Shown here one piece after another: positions 1 to 11,860 of a DNA stretch of 64,000 nucleotides. This DNA is from Aedes albopictus (lineage: Eukaryota; Arthropoda; Insecta; Diptera; Culicidae). The notes beneath the pieces were generated by a model. The model was not told the DNA's origin. It ran no database searches and saw only the letters and a list, made by a program, of their open reading frames with translations. The translations under genes were made by a program, and so were the position numbers. The DNA is taken from assembly GCF_035046485.1 (NCBI RefSeq), contig NC_085136.1, positions 329,742,227 to 329,806,226 of the forward strand, read 5' to 3'. Every line of letters starts with the position of its first letter. Position 1 is the stretch's first letter.

Positions 1-476
1 CAATGGACCGTTTTCCCTAAAAAATTACGTTGGTAAAAAGATAGGGTTTTGAGATATTTAAGTTTTTTTGACAAATATGATATTTTTTAATGTTAAAAAA
101 AGATTTTTTTTTCACGGTGTATATTTTCTTAGAAATCACCATTTAGTTATCTAACTTTGCTGAACAATAAAATCAGCATCAAACTGCGATTTCTGACCAA
201 ATAATTTACACAGAAAAAAAATATTTACCAAATGTGAAATGTTTGAAATGTTATAACTTTTTTGTTTATTAGTTTACCATCACCAAATTTTTATGGTGGA
301 TTGCTAATACAATGGACCGTCTTTCCTAAAAAAATTACGTTGGTAAAACGATAGGGTTTTGAGATATTTGAGTTTTTGTGACAAAAATGATATTTTTTAA
401 TGTTAAAAAAGATGTTTTTTCACAGTGTATATTTTCTTAGGAATCACCATTTAGTTATCTAACTTTGCTGAAAAAT
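1..476. repeat. 309-bp tandem pair, AT-rich
   Basis: A block starting AATGGACCGT at position 2 recurs at 311, a 309-bp spacing. The second copy is incomplete and runs to about 476, ending in the same TTAGTTATCTAACTTTGCTGA stretch seen near 140-165. Copies differ at scattered bases. No coding content is visible. It may be the end of a longer tandem array that begins outside the window. Confidence 0.75.
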
Positions 477-2436
477 TCATAGCAATCGAACGAACCATTT
501 TGGCTGCGCAGATTTTTGAATATTTTTGAACCATTTTCACATACACCCTTTTGAAAAGTTAGTCGTGATTCAAAATAAAAATTTGATATCGAAAAATGGC
601 GATTTAGATGGAACTGAAAAACTGTGCAAAGTTTCAGTTTAATAGAAAATCATGAATTAAAAAAATTCCTTAATTTTGATGCTGTTGCTTGGAATCGCTC
701 CAAATCGAATTTGATAGTTTTAAGAGATTTATGTTAGGTACGATATTTCCCATACAAGTCACCCTCCAAAAGTTGCATACAAGTTTACATACTAACATAA
801 AATGATTATATCTATCAAATTTGATTTGGTAAAACGAAATATTTTGCATGAGTCGTTAATTTAGATGTTAATTGACCAATTTACCTTTTGATTGCTTAAA
901 AAAATATTTCCATGCTTAATGGCTTGCAGTCAAAAATGCCCAAAATCGCATATTCTTCCCTATAAATTGAGGTATAGCTCAGAATAGTGACGTGCTGGAG
1001 CAAATCTGAGCCCAGATTCGGATTCAGCGACCCAAAATCTGTCAGAGACACATAAGTTTGCTCTTGAGACAAAAAAATGTTGCGCTGTGTAATTCAACTT
1101 CAATTCACATGTAATGTGATTACTTTTTGTGTAAACCAAGATGTTACATTACATAAGAATTGCAGTTATACGCGCCAACTTGTGACGTAGTTGGGGGGCA
1201 CAAGTTGGCGCTTATGATTGCAGATGTCGAGGCTTTCAGATGCCTGGCACTGTAGTTTATCTTCGTGACTGTATTCTCTTCAGAATATCTTGGAAAAAAT
1301 TGAGAAGCAACCATACATGTGATGATTCCAATATAGATTCGAAAATCATGGAAAATTACATATTATTCAAATTACTGCATTGATTGTGCCATATAATTTC
1401 GGTGCATTTGAATAATATTAAAGTTGAAGCAGATTTACTCGCCGCAATTTTGTGTTACGCGGGTTTAGCGTGTTTTAATTGCGTCAAAATGGTACACGCT
1501 AACTTGAATCTAGTCATAAAGGATGTTTCTTTCGTTTCTCACTCAACAGATGGCCGTAGTGTAGCATACATAGTGTGTCTCCGAAGGAATGTATGAAAAA
1601 AAATAGAGTCGGTCATCTTTTTCCTTCTAACTATCTTTGCTTATCCACTTAGCTACCATGGCAATTCAGTCAAAAATTTGAGTTCAACTGCACCGGTAGC
1701 TAATAAATGTCAACAAATTCCAACTTTTTCACTTGGATAAGTTAGATGTAACACTAAGCTTCCAATGGATGCCAAAATATTTCATGTTTTACTTGTTTTG
1801 AGAACGTACCGATTGAAAATGTCAGAAACAATCGAAAAAGGTTGGGCAGCCCTGCCTTGATACAATTGTAAAAGGTTCATTACAACATGAAATTGAAAAT
1901 AAAAACAAGAGAGAAAAAACACATTGTGTGTGATAACAGGCAACACACATGTCTTATAAGAGTTACCGCAGCGCAAGTTTTGATTGAATAGAAGTCAATA
2001 TGACGTTATTGGAGATCGAAGTGTGCGGTGGTTGCGACCGGTCGGAGATTTTGATGTTGTGAAGCTTTTGCATCGTTTTCAAAGATTTTTTATATACACT
2101 TGCTGTCCCGGCAAACTTTGTCTTACCTACTGCGTTTTTTGACGTTCCAAAACCAAGTGAAAAATAATGCAACAAAACAAAGACGATCAAAATTGGACGC
2201 TCAGTTCGTGAGAGACCATCAACCACACCACCCCATCCCCCCCCCCCCCCACCCCAATATTCTTAGTATAAAATAGCAAGTAATTTAGTCTAAGCCCCTT
2301 GAATCCCTCCTTTTTAACTTTATATATTTGTTATCCCTAACCTCGAAATACCCGCGAGCACATCGGTTCCCAAAACTAACGTAGTATATTAAGTCAATAT
2401 AAAATAAAAAATGTAACGATGATTGGCCATCAGGCT
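477..2436. other. AT-rich intergenic DNA, no supportable gene
   Basis: Only short open frames without recognisable domains are present. The block near 480-720 has the look of old transposon sequence. A segment at 1958-2008 is related to 3619-3674 (shared core around CAGCGCAA and TAGAAG), so part of this stretch is a dispersed repeat. A 14-base C run lies at 2237-2250. Confidence 0.6.
1172..1211. repeat. Perfect 13-bp inverted repeat (hairpin)
   Basis: GCGCCAACTTGTG at 1172-1184 is exactly complementary to CACAAGTTGGCGC at 1199-1211, with a 14-nt loop. No T-run or gene end is nearby, so I do not call it a terminator. Confidence 0.7.
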
Positions 2437-2935
2437 GGTCATTTTGGAAACAGGGTGATTCCTTCGGCAGTGCCTTCTGGTAGTGCTTCAAAAGTTTTCT
2501 GTTCAAGGAGTTCGTTCCTCAAGGAATTTCTAAGAGTCTTTCATGGATTCTTCCAGAAGCTCCTTCGAGGACTTCCTCAGGAGTTCTTTTACGAATACCT
2601 CCTTGAGTTCCTTCTGAGATTATTCCAAAATTTTCCAAGATTGACCACAAGTTGCTTCTGGGATTTATCCAAGAGTTACTTCAAAGATTCCTCTTTCTGG
2701 GAATTTCAATCATGATTTCTTCCGGAATTCATTCCTTCCTTTTTTGATTTCTTTGGAGAACTTTCTGATGGAATGCTTGTAGGAGTTCCTGAGAGAATCC
2801 TTAAAAGTTATTCCGGAATGTAGCTTTTTAGGAATTCTCGAAGCTATTCTTGGAGAATTTTTAATGGAATCCTTAAAGAAATTTCTGGAAAGCAATTACT
2901 TTGGATACATTTCTGAAGGAATCGTTAGATAAAAT
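2437..2935. repeat. Degenerate 12-bp GGAATTCC-type repeat block
   Basis: Repeated TTCCTn and GGAATTnCT words at roughly 12-base spacing, heavily diverged. It belongs to the same family as the large array at 50.57-54.2 kb. Short open frames here are by-products of the repeat. Confidence 0.7.
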
Positions 2936-2974
2936 CCTTGGAGAAATTACTGAATCAGTCAATGACACAATTCT

Positions 2975-3226
2975 TTAAGGGGAAACATCAAGAAATCCCA
3001 TTGCAATTTTGCATACAAACTCTAGAGGCACAAATCTAACGAACGAAGCATTGAAACAAGCCGCACTTGTTTATCCTGGCTTTGCTCACTTGCAAAAAGA
3101 GGCAGCTTTTCCAAATCGAGCGCATTTGTTTACGAATGTTTAAGAATAGTGCTCCTGAAAACGTGAGTAGGAGACCAAGTCGGCCATTGTGGCAGCCATA
3201 TTTTTCTCTCTGATGTTTCTCCTTAA
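2975..3226. mobile_element. TTAA-flanked MITE, copy 1 (252 bp)
   Basis: Begins TTAAGGGGAAACATCA and ends TGATGTTTCTCCTTAA, so it has terminal inverted repeats and a TTAA at both ends. It is related in inverse orientation to the 252-bp element at 45393-45644; both share a GTCGGCCATT block near one end and a GCACAAATCT block near the other. A TTAA target is typical of piggyBac-type elements, so a piggyBac-related origin is inferred. No transposase is present. Confidence 0.75.
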
Positions 3227-3362
3227 CAAATCTTCAAAAGAACTTCTTAAAAAAAATTCTGAATAATGCTTTTGAGGAATTCTCGGTGTAAACCTTATAG
3301 GAATTTCAGAATAATTTATTGATATAATTTTTGAAGGGTTCTATAAAAGCACAGAGAACAGA

Positions 3363-3872
3363 CGAACAAAAATGCATCGAACTCGTGTGTAAAGGATTTA
3401 AATGCACCTCAACGCCATCAACGGAGACTGACTGACATATAAACTCGATTTGACCACACGATGACAGTGTTCATCGTTAAAACACACTAGCCCACAAAGC
3501 AACACGAGCGCTCAAATGCCAAAAACGGCGAACACTGGAAACAAAAATGACTAGCGCCACGCAACGGGAGCATAACGACATACTCTGATATGGCCGTTCC
3601 AAGTAAAACGCATGTCATATGAAAGTTACGACAGCGCAAATTTTAATAGTATAGAAGGTAATTTGACATTATTCTAACATAACGCTAGAATAACGTCCAG
3701 CGCTCGCCGTTGTTGGCCGTATGGCGCTCGTGTCGCTTTGCGGGCTAGTGTATTTTAACGATTAACACTGCCATCGTGGGGTCAAATCGACTTTATATGT
3801 GGGGCAGTCTTCGTTGGTGGCGTTGAGGTACACTTAAATCCTTTACACACGATTTCGACGTATTTTTGTTCG
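3363..3872. mobile_element. Long-inverted-repeat (foldback) element, about 510 bp
   Basis: Arms of about 175 bp: left 3363-3540 (starting CGAACAAAAATGCATCGA) pairs imperfectly with right 3697-3872 (ending TTTTTGTTCG). The centre holds a segment related to 1958-2008, so it may be a nested insertion. No transposase. The target duplication is unclear. Confidence 0.7.
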
Positions 3873-4999
3873 AGCTTTCAGTACAAGCTCACGGAAGAAT
3901 GGTGGTCGAGTTCAGTGTGTTTAGTGCATCCTTCAGAATGCTTGTTCCGCCGAGAAATTTTATATTTTACTACCACACAAAAAAAGAGCTACCTGTTGTA
4001 TTTTCAATTTGGAATGCCGCTCTATTGCGTACCACACTACTGTTTGCCATTTCAGAGTTATTAGTTTTCTGCACAAGTTTGCTGAAAACACGAACTTTCT
4101 ACGCGGGGATGCCACAAACGGAAAAGCATCGTTTATCACAACAGCCAGCAGGAGAATTCTTAGATTAATCCATGGTGAAATTTCTGGAAAAATGCCTAGA
4201 GAAATTCATGATGGAATCTCTAGAGGATTTGATAGAGATAAGGGTGTTCCTGGAGGAATACCTAGATAGAGCTCTAAAGAAAGTGCTTGATGAATTCCTT
4301 GAGGAATCCCTGGGGAAATTCCGGAAAAAAATGATAGAGGATTCCCTGCAGAAATCTTAAAAAAATCCTGGATTATTTTTCTCAAAAATCACTGAAGAAA
4401 ATCTGGACGAATCCCTTGGAAAACTTCTGGAGGAATCCTTGAAGAGGTTTTTTGAGGAATCAATGAAGGAATCTCTAGCCAAATCCTTGGATAAATGTCT
4501 AGCTAATTCCAAAATGGAATTTCTAGAGGAATCCTTGTAAAATGTCCCTGAAAATATTGGATAAATTTCTGGAGGGATTTCTGGAGTCATCCCCGGAAGT
4601 ACTCCGGGAAGAATATACGGTAGTGCTTCGGAAAAAAATCTTTAATCCACTAAATATACCTTGAAGAATAACTGGAGGAATTCCTAGAGAAATAACAGAA
4701 GGAATTTCTGTTTAAATGGCAGGAGGAATCCCAGCAGGAATTCTTGGAATAATCTGCGACGGCATTTTTAGGAAAATTCTAGTAGGAATTGCTGTAGGAT
4801 TCACAGGATGAATTCTTGGAAGAATCCCTGGAAAAAATCTCTGGAGAAATTTCTGGGTAACCATAGGACGAATTTCTGGAGCTCCTGAGCGAATGCCAGC
4901 AGGATGTCCTTTATGATTCTCAGCAGGACTTCCTGTAGCAATCCTTAAGGTGAAGGTCAGTTGCGTCCAATTTCTAAATAATGCAATTCGCCTCACGTT
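3873..4999. repeat. Degenerate 12-bp repeat block (mainly 4150-4990)
   Basis: From about 4150 the sequence is a diverged string of GAGGAATTCCTG-like 12-mers, giving overlapping open frames on both strands that are repeat artefacts. The stretch 3873-4150 has no supportable feature. Confidence 0.65.
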
Positions 5000-5194
5000 T
5001 TTACGAGCACGAATCTAGAGAGGTATCAAGTGTAGTGGTAGAAGATGTAACGCATTGCTCTTTGCGAGTAAGCAAGTAGCATTTTCAAACTCAAACTATC
5101 TTGAAATGACTCATGATATGCCAGGGAGATTACAGATTACAGTTTAAAGTTCAATGTTAGAATAAATACTGTTACTATCAAGAGCTAAATCGCA
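5000..5194. other. Spacer before the 251-bp repeats
   Basis: No recognisable feature. Confidence 0.5.
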
Positions 5195-6537
5195 GGTTAG
5201 TTTGGACGACCCTCAATATCCCAAAGGTTCATAATAATATAGTATGTCAGATATAGCTGATGTTACGAGAATAGACCTGAAGTACTGAAATCAAAGATAG
5301 TTTGGCAGACCTGAAACATTCCCATAGTGTCCCCAAATAACATTTGAGATTTCAAGAGCTTTACAGATCTCAGCAGATTATGCTATGCTATTATTTATGA
5401 TGAAAACACATAAAGTTTATCGTGTAGATTTGAATGACTTAATTATAGAACAGTTTGGACGACCCTGAATGTCCCAAAGGTTTATAATAAGCTAGTAGAC
5501 TTCAGGTAGTAGGTTGCTCCAGTAGCTGCGGCTGATAATGCAACGTTACTCACTATAGCAGACATGGCTATTGTTACGAGTGTAGACCTGAAGTCCTGAA
5601 CTCCAAGGTAGTTTGGCTGACCTGGAATATCCCTGTAGTGTCTCTAAATGACTTTTAAGATTTCAAGAGCTTCGCGGATCCCAGCAGATTATGCAATACT
5701 ATTACACAAGTTTACAAAATAAAACGAAAGTTGTGAACTTCTGTCAACGACCAAAATTTTTGAAGCACAATTTAGTGCTGATTTCGAAACCGACCTTCAA
5801 AAAATTTCAAGTAGAACAGTTTTTGAGTTTTAGCTCAATATCGAGTTTTGCAACTTTTCAAAATATATAATTTACTAGAATACAAATATATTGCGTTTTG
5901 TTCAGCCAATTTTAAATCTTTTTCCATAAATTAAAAGCTGAATACAATACCATTCGATCATCTGAATACAGGTTTTGCGTCAGATTGATGAAATTCAAGA
6001 TATTGGCGAGTTTTAGGGACAATCTTCTTAAATTTTAGCAAAATTTCCAAAAAATTTTGAAGAAATGTATTTTTTTTCAATAAGAATAAACCAACTTAAA
6101 AATTCTTTCTCGACGTTTATTTGACATATCATATGTAGGCAAGTTACAGTAAAAATTTCAGCTCAATCGGAGCATTGATTACGGAGAATGAGATGTTTGA
6201 AGTGAGCGACTTTGCTTAAAAATAGAACAAAAATCGATTTCAAACCATCAACCTTGTATGGAAAGTCGAAAAAATTTCCGCTCTACTGTATTTTTTTTCT
6301 TTCGCGTTTTCGAACTCAGGGCATGATTCTACACCAAAAATGATCATCAGCTTACCGAGTTCAAAAATGCTGTAAACTAGTGTTATTTATGACGTAAACA
6401 CATAAAGTTTTTCTTGTAGATTTTAAGGACTTCACCATAGTACAGTTTGGACAACTCTGAATGTCCCAAAGGTTTATAATAAGCTAGTAGACTTTGGGTT
6501 GCTCCAGTACGGCTGATTATGCAACGTTACTCAGCAT
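5195..6537. repeat. 251-bp tandem repeat, interrupted third copy
   Basis: The marker AGTTTGGACGACCCT followed by TCCCAAAGGTT occurs at about 5201, 5452 and, changed, at 6442. The first two are spaced 251 bp. The third is separated by roughly 660 bp of unrelated AT-rich sequence (about 5708-6378) whose ends share an inverted AGTTTACA, suggesting an insertion that split the array. Confidence 0.7.
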
Positions 6538-7084
6538 TTTTTTTTTTAATTTTTCGTCTAAAACGATCTAACTAATGACGTTAAAGTATAGCCTAGGATA
6601 TGCCGAAAAACTTTGCCGAAGACCGCAAAGTGATCCGGCACTTGTGAAAAAAATTATAACGTACAGATTGCCCGGTGGTGCTTAACATTTAACATGTAAA
6701 GGAATAACATCAATAATAAAATCCTAAGTTAACTAAGTTACCAGGCGTTAGCCTAAGTTAACAGGCGAATAACTTTTTTCACAAGCGTCGGATCACTTTG
6801 CGATCTTCGGCAAAGTTTTTCGGCATATCCTAGGCTATACTTTAACGTCATTATTTAGTTCGTTTTAGACGAAAAATTTCAATTTATGAGGAAAATGCAA
6901 AAAAGCACATTTTCCCATACTAAATTCCATACAAATTTCAATCGCAATGCGGAATACGGGGACGCAATCAATCGCTCCAAAATTTTGCACAGTTGTTTTG
7001 GACGCTAATATAGATTGAAAAAGTTTTGTTCCGGGTTGATACGATCAAATTTAAAGTTTCTCCATACAACGTTGACCCACTCTA
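6538..7084. mobile_element. GTGGGTCA-family foldback element, copy A (left end truncated)
   Basis: An internal inverted repeat: AGTATAGCCTAGGATATGCC near 6587 pairs with the reverse complement near 6820. The right end runs through GACCCACTCTA at about 7074-7084. Related copies lie at 10391-11102, 11323-11860 and 39427-39718. The left terminal repeat is missing. Non-coding and non-autonomous. Confidence 0.7.
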
Positions 7085-8197
7085 ATACATATAAACGTAA
7101 CCCACATCCATGTTCAGCTTTTAGAACAACTGGTGTTGGGGCGTGTGGTACTTTCGGAACTAGAATACCATTTTGAAAGCAGCTTCTATTTCAAGCAGCT
7201 TCAAAAACTTCAAATTTATTGAAGTATGATTAATTTAACAGTTAATAATTACCATATAAACTATATTACGTTGTAGTATTAGTTCACGCACAAATCTCCC
7301 AACAGTGCACAATCCATCGTTGTTCTGCCTTCCACGAACTAAAACGCACTGCTCTTTAAACGCTACTTCCAATAGACATTTGCTCTATCGAACGTCGCTC
7401 TCGCTTCGGGGTTGCCAGTTCCACAAGACCCTATCGTATAGGAACTATTCGTTACAACTGGTATGTCAATTATTTCGTTTTTCCAAATTCCATGGTGTTC
7501 AGGATGTTCTAGGTTATCAATGAAGTCCCAAATACAAATATTCCCATTTTTCCATGTTTTGAGTGCTCAGCCTTAGATAGTATTCTGTTTAATCGAATGG
7601 GTGAATTTATACAGCCCTTTCTATGTTGGGGTCATATATGACCCCTCCGGCTCCAAAGAGTTAAATCTCCTTGCTCAGTGATGCTCAGGTCAAAGTATAT
7701 TGCGGACCAAATTGAAATTATGAGTCGTAGACCTCAACACAAAAATCATCATTTGTAGGACAGAAAACTAAATTAAGTTAAACATGTAGTGTCTTTTTAC
7801 CAACTCAATTATAGAATTGGGAAATCATAGATGTTCGGATATTCTTGACAAGTGTTCCTTGTACTTCAATACTTTGACCTCAAAGATACCAGCAAAACCA
7901 TTGAAAACAAGTTGAACTTCAGAATTCCATCTATTTGTAAGTTTTCATGAAGTTTTTCATTATTTTCAACATTCAGTGCCTTTCGCCAAAATACTCTGCG
8001 GGACGCCTGCGGTCCCGACTCATTACAAACTCTCAGTGAGCCACTGTGGAAGTATTCTTAAAACAGGCTAAAGAGCATTCTCTATCCCAGTTAGGATGTA
8101 ACATCAAAACGCATATGATGAATGTGAAAAGCTTGCACATATTGACAATGTTAAAGGTTACCAATTTTAGTATTATTATTTCATGGAATGCCGACCC
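7085..8197. other. AT-rich intergenic DNA with an 18-bp palindrome
   Basis: No gene supported. A perfect palindrome GGGGTCATATATGACCCC lies at 7628-7645. The 25 bases around 8172-8196 (ATTATTTCATGGAATGCCGA) recur at about 8978-9000, marking another dispersed repeat. Confidence 0.55.
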
Positions 8198-8620
8198 GAG
8201 TATTGTGTTGTTCTTTGCTGTGCATGCATCGCTCCTGTAAGGGGTGAGCATGGCAGCATAATCGATTGCGTTCGCTATTGTCTCGAGTGAAAATCAAAAC
8301 AATAGATGCGCGGGTGTTTAGTGTTCAGTATTGTGTTGTTCTTTGCTGTGCATGCATCGCTCCTGTAAGGGGTGAGCATGACAGCATAATCGATCGCGTT
8401 CGCTATTGTCTCGAGTGAAAATCAAAACAATAGATGCGCGGGTGTTTAGTATTGTGTTGTTCTTGGCTGTGCATGCATCACTCCTGTAGGAGTGAGTATG
8501 GCAGCATAATCGATCGCGTTCGCTATTGTCTCGAGTGAAAATCAAAACAATAGATGCGCGGGTGTTTAGTGTTCAGTATTGTGTTGTTCTTTGCTGAGTA
8601 TTGTGTTGTTCTTTACAGAG
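8198..8620. repeat. Tandem repeat, three units of about 121-128 bp plus partials
   Basis: The word AGTATTGTGTTGTTCTT starts at 8199, 8327, 8448, 8575 and about 8596. The first three units are full, with lengths 128, 121 and 127; the 121-bp unit lacks a short GTGTTC piece. The last two starts are only 21 bp apart. Each unit includes GTGCATGCATC and ATCGATYGCGTTCGC. Apparent open frames here are repeats of one another and not genes. Confidence 0.85.
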
Positions 8621-8948
8621 AAGAACATTAATCAAGACAATTAGATGATCGGCATTATTATTTATTATTTATATATTATTTATTTATAAATATTTCTATT
8701 TCAGTATATTTACTTTATAACTGCATATAAGTTGAAAATTCGCTATTTTCAACATCCTTTCATCTATTGGAAGATGCTTCAGTTCTGGGCTCTTTCTAAG
8801 TTGATGAAGGGATTTATAAATGCTTGCAAGGACTTGGCCAGGTGTGTGGAGCTGAGTGAATCTATGACATTGTAGATAGTAGCGACATCAGCAATGTCAA
8901 TGGAAATATTCAACTTTGCAACTCCATCCAAGATTTGTGCAAGTATTC
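8621..8948. other. AT-rich spacer
   Basis: TTATTTATA-rich stretch at 8655-8705. No gene seen. Confidence 0.5.
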
Positions 8949-8980
8949 ATGCTATGCTATGCTATGCTATGCTATGCTAT
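8949..8980. repeat. (ATGCT)6 microsatellite
   Basis: Six uninterrupted ATGCT units. It abuts the recurring TATTTCATGGAATGCCGA word also present at about 8175. Confidence 0.9.
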
Positions 8981-9790
8981 TATTTCATGGAATGCCGACC
9001 CTCCTGCTGTGATCAATCGACCTTCCAAATAAGCCCACCATGCGTCTCCATCCCCATCATACGCATCACTTGGACCGCACTGCACGTGCATATCCCGCTG
9101 TGTGTTGTTTTATCAATGAAATGAAGTCACCCTTCTTGTCTATCTATATCTGACTATGTACCAACAAACGAGGAGGGACTACGTCGGTCGGTCGGTCGGC
9201 TCACCAACACAAACGAAACCAATAACAGCAGCCCCGTTGCCTTGTGAACGCGCTCAGTACCTACTCAATCAGCTCAATATACACATTGGTGAAGAAAATT
9301 CTCCCCAACAACACCCAACCCCACCTTCAGAGTCAGAACCATCATCGCCGTCGTCGTCATCGTCGTCATCCTCTTCGTCGTTATAGCGGAATCCTAGCTG
9401 CAGCAGCTTTTCCGCGAACAACTGCACCCAACACACAAGCACCGACGCAACCGGGACATGATGCAGTGACACATGTGGGACGGCTGGACAGACAGCAAAT
9501 CATAGCGGCGATGCGAAACCACATTAATAGCTCAGCAGCACCCACCCAGCTTCATCTGACGGACGGACGGACGGACGGATGGTTGTCCGATCCGAAACCG
9601 AACGAACTGAATCCGGTTGTTCGGTGACGACGATGACAGTGACGACAACCTCGACGAGCGGACGTACGGGATTGCGCCATCGCAGGGCTGTGTAGGGTGG
9701 CTGCCGGCTAACTGTTTTAGCAAGTTGAGCAATGTGCACAATTCTGCAGCTTGCTCGAACATTTAAAACGTCAATTGTGGTGACGACCAT
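8981..9790. other. GC-richer segment with microsatellites; possible unannotated exon or promoter region
   Basis: Base composition rises sharply against the AT-rich surroundings. It contains TCGG repeats near 9185-9200, a GTC/CATC trinucleotide run near 9350-9380, and GACG repeats near 9560-9580. A plus-strand frame at 9156-9386 ends in a serine run, and 9244-9627 is an overlapping alternative frame; neither has a domain I recognise. Mosquito promoter and 5' exon regions can look like this, but no splice-linked gene was found, so no product is assigned. Confidence 0.35.
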
Positions 9791-10164
9791 CTCCTTACAG
9801 TCAAGTAAGGGAAGGAATTTTGAAGGTTCGAGAAATGTAGAATGCTAGTAGAAACAGTTGACTTAGTAAGAAATGACGCAATCGTTCCTTACACTTCCCA
9901 TTAAATGTGAATTCCCTTAAATTCCACTTTCTAACAGAATCTAAAACATTTGTACCCACATTAGGGTCATTGGAGTTTCAGAAGGATTTCGAAGAGATTC
10001 CTAGGGGTTTCAGGGATGTTTCAGAGGTGCATTAAGGCTTTTCAGGGACTTTCACGAGGGTTCCTGAAGGATTGAGGGGGAATTGGGGAACTATCAAGGA
10101 AGTTTCAATGCGTTTCAAGACGTTTCAGGTGGATTAAGGACATTTAGATGGTTTCAAGAAGGTT
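9791..10164. repeat. Degenerate TTTCAGGG/GTTTCAAG repeat block
   Basis: From about 9960 to 10160 there are repeated GTTTCAG, TTTCAGGGA and GGTTCC words with poor, roughly 10-12 base spacing. It resembles blocks at 11112-11322, 32340-32810 and 35095-35285. It is distinct from the GGAATTCC family. 9791-9960 has no feature. Confidence 0.5.
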
Positions 10165-10375
10165 CTAGACCAACATGTGAAAAGGGTGGAACAACCAATA
10201 CAATCCTCGGCTTCTTCCGTCTCTCCTAGGCGTCTTTTAAGTAATTCCGGTACCATTTAGAGGGGAGTCTGCTCTGGTGAGAGTTTACATGAATAATGAA
10301 AAATGTGTCTAACAGAAACGGGAGCATCAGAAATTCACAATGGCTGTTACGACCTTTGCAAATGTTGGTTTAGAG
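10165..10375. mobile_element. CTAGACCAACA-family MITE, copy 1
   Basis: Starts CTAGACCAACATGTGAAAAG and ends TTGCAAATGTTGGTTTAGAG, an imperfect terminal inverted repeat of about 30 bp. Matches the termini of 48857-49089. No coding sequence. Confidence 0.7.
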
Positions 10376-10390
10376 TTAAGGAATGTACAC

Positions 10391-11102
10391 TAGAGTTAAG
10401 GAATGTGGGTCATCGGAACCGTTTTTCAGATCAAAGCTTTTTGGGTTCCGTTTCGGGTCCTGAGTATCTGTGCAAAATTTGAGCACGATCGGTTGCGTCT
10501 ACATTTTGCGCATTGCAATTGAAATTTGTATGGGATTTTGCATGGAAAACATATTTTTTTTGCATTTTAGCCATAAGTTGAAAAAGTTTGTCTGAAACTT
10601 TTTAACCGATACTGTAAAATGATAGCCTAGGATGTTCTGAAACACTTTGTTGAAGACCGCAAAGTGATCCGATGCTTGTGAAAATAGATATAACCAATGA
10701 ACCGCATGCATGTGTTTATGTTTTAACATGTAAAGGAATAACAATAGCAACAAAATCATGCTGTTTCGCCAAGCAATGCCAACGCTATATTTTTTTTCAT
10801 AAGCATCAGATTACTTCGCAGTCTTCGACAAAGTTTTTCAGGACACCCTAGGCTATGTTTTCACTTTATCGGTTACATGGTTTGAGAAAAAAATGAGCTT
10901 GTTATAAGAGAAATGCAAAAAAGTGTGTTTTCCCATGTAGAACCTCATACAAATTTCAAACGCGATGCGCAAAACGTAGACATAACCGATCGTGCCCAAA
11001 TTTTGCACATTTATTTGGGTCCTAAAATGGGATCAAAAAAGCTTTGATCTGATGGGATACAATTGAATTTTTCATTTTTCCATGTAAACGATGACCCACT
11101 CT
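10391..11102. mobile_element. GTGGGTCA-family foldback element, copy B (complete)
   Basis: Runs from TAGAGTTAAGGAATGTGGGT to GATGACCCACTCT and is flanked by AATGTACAC at 10382-10390 and 11103-11111, an 8-9 bp target duplication. A small direct duplication TAGAGTTAAGGAATGT (10371-10386 and 10391-10406) spans the left edge. Internal inverted repeats match copies A and C. An 8-9 bp duplication fits a hAT- or Mutator-like origin, which is inference only. Confidence 0.75.
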
Positions 11103-11111
11103 AATGTACAC

Positions 11112-11322
11112 AAAACCTTTTTAAATCCCCTGGTACTCCTTGAAGTCCCATAGAACGCTCAGTAGGTCGGCTCCAGAGGCACGTCCATTTGGGCAATTTA
11201 CACCATCGAAACCCCCTATTATATCCCTGGAACGCCTCTAAAACCTACTGGAACCTTCTGAAACCACCTGTAACGCCCCCAAACGCCCCACAAATCCCAT
11301 GGAAGGTCCCTGGAATGCCCAT
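11112..11322. repeat. Degenerate CCTGGAACGCC/CTGAAACC repeat block
   Basis: Irregular CTGGAAC, CTGAAACC and AACGCCCC words. Same general family as the blocks at 32.4-32.8 and 35.1-35.3 kb, in the opposite sense to 9960-10160. Confidence 0.5.
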
Positions 11323-11860
11323 TAGACTGGGTCAACAAAGTCGATTTTTCGGAACAAAGCTTGTTCGATTCCTTTTAGCGTCCAAAACAACTGTGCAAAA
11401 TTTGGAAGCGATTGGTTGCTTCCCCGTATTCCGCATCGCAATTGAAATTTGTATGAATTTTAGTATGGGAAAACATGCTTTTTTTTACATTTTTCCCATA
11501 AATTGAAATTTTTAGTCTAAAACGATCTAACTAATAACGTTGAAGTATAGCCTTGGATATGCCGAAAAACTTTGCCGAAAACCGCAAAGTGATCCGACAC
11601 TTGTGAAAAAAGTTATAACGTACAGATTGTCCGGTGGTGCTTAACATTTAACATGTAAAGGAATAACATGAATAATAAAATCTTAATTTTTGGCCTAAGC
11701 TACCAGGCGAATAATTTTTTTCACAAGCATCGGATCACTTTGAGGTCTTCAGCAAAGTTTTTCGGCATATCCTAGGCTATACTTTAACGTCATTAGTTAC
11801 ATGGTATTAGACGAAAAAATTCAACTTATGAGTAAAATGCAAAAATATACATTTTCCCAT
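11323..11860. mobile_element. GTGGGTCA-family foldback element, copy C (runs into gap)
   Basis: Starts TAGACTGGGTCAACAAAG and closely follows copy A through its internal inverted repeat and ATTTTCCCAT, where the sequence is replaced by Ns. The right end is not visible. Confidence 0.75.

Noticed and set aside
8033..8545. Short frames on both strands at 8033-8545
   Set aside because: Repeated copies of one unit read several times; no start or domain consistency.
8198..8620. CRISPR-like array of repeats
   Set aside because: The units are contiguous with no unique spacers, and the genome is animal.
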